From Alcanivorax sp. S71-1-4 (GTDB lineage Bacteria > Pseudomonadota > Gammaproteobacteria > Pseudomonadales > Alcanivoracaceae): a DNA stretch of 64,000 bases. Made by a program: the position numbers and the translations under genes. The notes under the pieces are model-generated. The model did no database searches and was not told the origin of the DNA. It was given only the letters and a program-made list of their open reading frames with translations. Shown piece by piece: positions 63,043 to 64,000 of the stretch (position 1 is its first letter; every line of letters starts with the position of its first letter). The stretch lies in NCBI RefSeq assembly GCF_009846755.1, contig NZ_AQOR01000018.1, forward strand, positions 1 through 64,000, given 5' to 3'.

Positions 63043-64000
63043 CAGTGTGTCTCCCCCATTGCCCGCAGCTGTGACGCGACCACGTCCATTTGAGCGCTGC
63101 GTGACCCTTTGACGAGCACCGTGCCCCCGCCCTGCAACACCGGCCGTGCCTCCTGCACCGCCGCCTCGTGGTGCGCGGCATAACGCGCCGACTCACCAAA
63201 TCCTTCTGCGGCCGGACGGGCGCCTTCGCCCACCACGACCAGATGCTCAATACCGGCGGCGCATGCCGCACGGCCCAGTTCCCGGTGGATGTCGGCCGCC
63301 TGCGGGCCAAGTTCGCCCAGCGCGCCCAGTACCAGCATGCGCGGTGCGGCATAGTCCGCCAGCAGCGCAATCGCGGCCTGCACCGAACCGGGGTTGGCGT
63401 TATAGCTGTCATCAATCAGCGTGCCACCCAGGCAGGCGCTGCGGTTGACGCGCCCCGGCACCGGCTTCAGCGTGGCCAGCCGGCCAATGGCCTGGGCCAG
63501 CGGGATACCGGCGGCGTTCACCGCCGCCAGCGCCATCAGGGCGTTGCTGACCTGATGCCGGCCCGGCAACGGAATCATGACCGGGTAGAAATCACCGCCG
63601 ACGCTCAGCGAGAAACGCACCTGATCCATGTCGGTCTCGATATCCGTGGCACTGAAATCTGCTGCCTGCTCGGCGCTGACCCGGCACAGCGTCAGGCCGG
63701 CGTTCTCCGCCTGCGCGCTGAAGAAATCTGCAAAGGCATCATCGCCGTTGATGATGGCCGTGCTGCCGGCGCGCATGCCGGTGAAAATTTCTGCCTTGGC
63801 GTCCGCAATCCCCTGCAAGGTGCCGAAACCCTCCAGGTGCGCGCCGGTAACATTGGTGATCAGCGCAATCTGCGGTTTCGCCAGGCTGCTGGTCCAGCGG
63901 ATTTCACCCGGCGCGTTGGCGCCCAGTTCGATCACCGCGAAACGGTGGCTGTCATTCAGCGACAGCAATGTCAGCGGTACGCCAATGTCGTTATTGAGGT
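63042..64000 (-). CDS. murF: UDP-MurNAc-tripeptide-D-Ala-D-Ala ligase (5-prime end beyond the window)
   Basis: The C-terminal 319 residues. The frame is open to the right edge, where it reads [14 protein letters not shown], then [30 protein letters not shown] and [15 protein letters not shown], all typical of MurF. The N-terminal domain and ATP loop lie outside. It joins D-Ala-D-Ala, made by Ddl in this cluster, to the precursor. Confidence 0.97.
   Translation of the reverse strand, partial: LNNDIGVPLTLLSLNDSHRFAVIELGANAPGEIRWTSSLAKPQIALITNVTGAHLEGFGTLQGIADAKAEIFTGMRAGSTAIINGDDAFADFFSAQAENAGLTLCRVSAEQAADFSATDIETDMDQVRFSLSVGGDFYPVMIPLPGRHQVSNALMALAAVNAAGIPLAQAIGRLATLKPVPGRVNRSACLGGTLIDDSYNANPGSVQAAIALLADYAAPRMLVLGALGELGPQAADIHRELGRAACAAGIEHLVVVGEGARPAAEGFGESARYAAHHEAAVQEARPVLQGGGTVLVKGSRSAQMDVVASQLRAMGETH

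Overview
The window looks like a chromosomal segment of a high-GC gammaproteobacterium. The gene orders ampE-ampD-DUF1631-(...)-nadC-pilA/pilBCD-coaE-yacG and argJ-secA-M23 peptidase-dciA-lpxC-ftsZ-ftsA-ftsQ-ddl-murC-murG-ftsW-murD-mraY-murF match those of Pseudomonas and Alcanivorax relatives. An Alcanivorax-like marine bacterium is my best guess from content and base composition; no comparison was possible. I saw no rRNA, tRNA, CRISPR array, complete insertion sequence or prophage.

Layout. 1-730: a partial gene and a rhombosortase-type rhomboid protease. 1434-11715: a probable single operon for a LuxR-type response regulator, a 7TMR-DISM histidine kinase, an eight-heme cytochrome c with HEAT/TPR-like repeats, and two paralogous lipoprotein sulfatases with C-terminal EF-hand/dockerin-like modules that flank a small outer-membrane barrel. 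This is the least familiar locus and the best candidate for an undescribed system. 11716-12455 is non-coding: a terminator, a HigA antitoxin remnant, and a palindromic element holding about 19 copies of a heptamer. 12456-14593: groES-groEL with a CIRCE operator and a sigma70-like promoter. 14789-19235: SDR oxidoreductase, alkyltransferase-like protein, AmpG-like permease, response regulator with a degenerate GGDEF domain, and PanE-like reductase. 19546-22512: TonB receptor, corrinoid adenosyltransferase, DUF1232 protein. 22758-25248: BaeSR-like two-component system and a Spy/CpxP-like protein.

25547-29889: pyruvate dehydrogenase aceE-aceF. 30110-36864: ampE-ampD, a DUF1631 protein, an AGCS symporter overlapping nadC, and a glycine-zipper lipoprotein. 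36878-43986: AT-richer O-oligosaccharyltransferase-like gene, pilA (predicted C-terminal Ser), and divergent pilB-pilC-pilD-coaE-yacG. 44110-64000, all leftward except dciA: Nudix/ThiE fusion, argJ, secA, M23 peptidase, lpxC, then the division and cell-wall cluster ftsZ to murF. A 267-bp nested inverted-repeat structure lies between ftsA and ftsZ.

A family of palindromic intergenic elements, with arms reading GTAGGGTGGGTAGAGCC and its complement, occurs at six places. Several gene sets cooperate: AmpG, AmpD and AmpE belong to muropeptide recycling and connect with the Mur/Fts genes; PilA, PilB, PilC and PilD make type IV pili and the ligase-like protein probably glycosylates the pilin; the Bae-like pair probably senses envelope stress and controls the Spy-like chaperone beside it.
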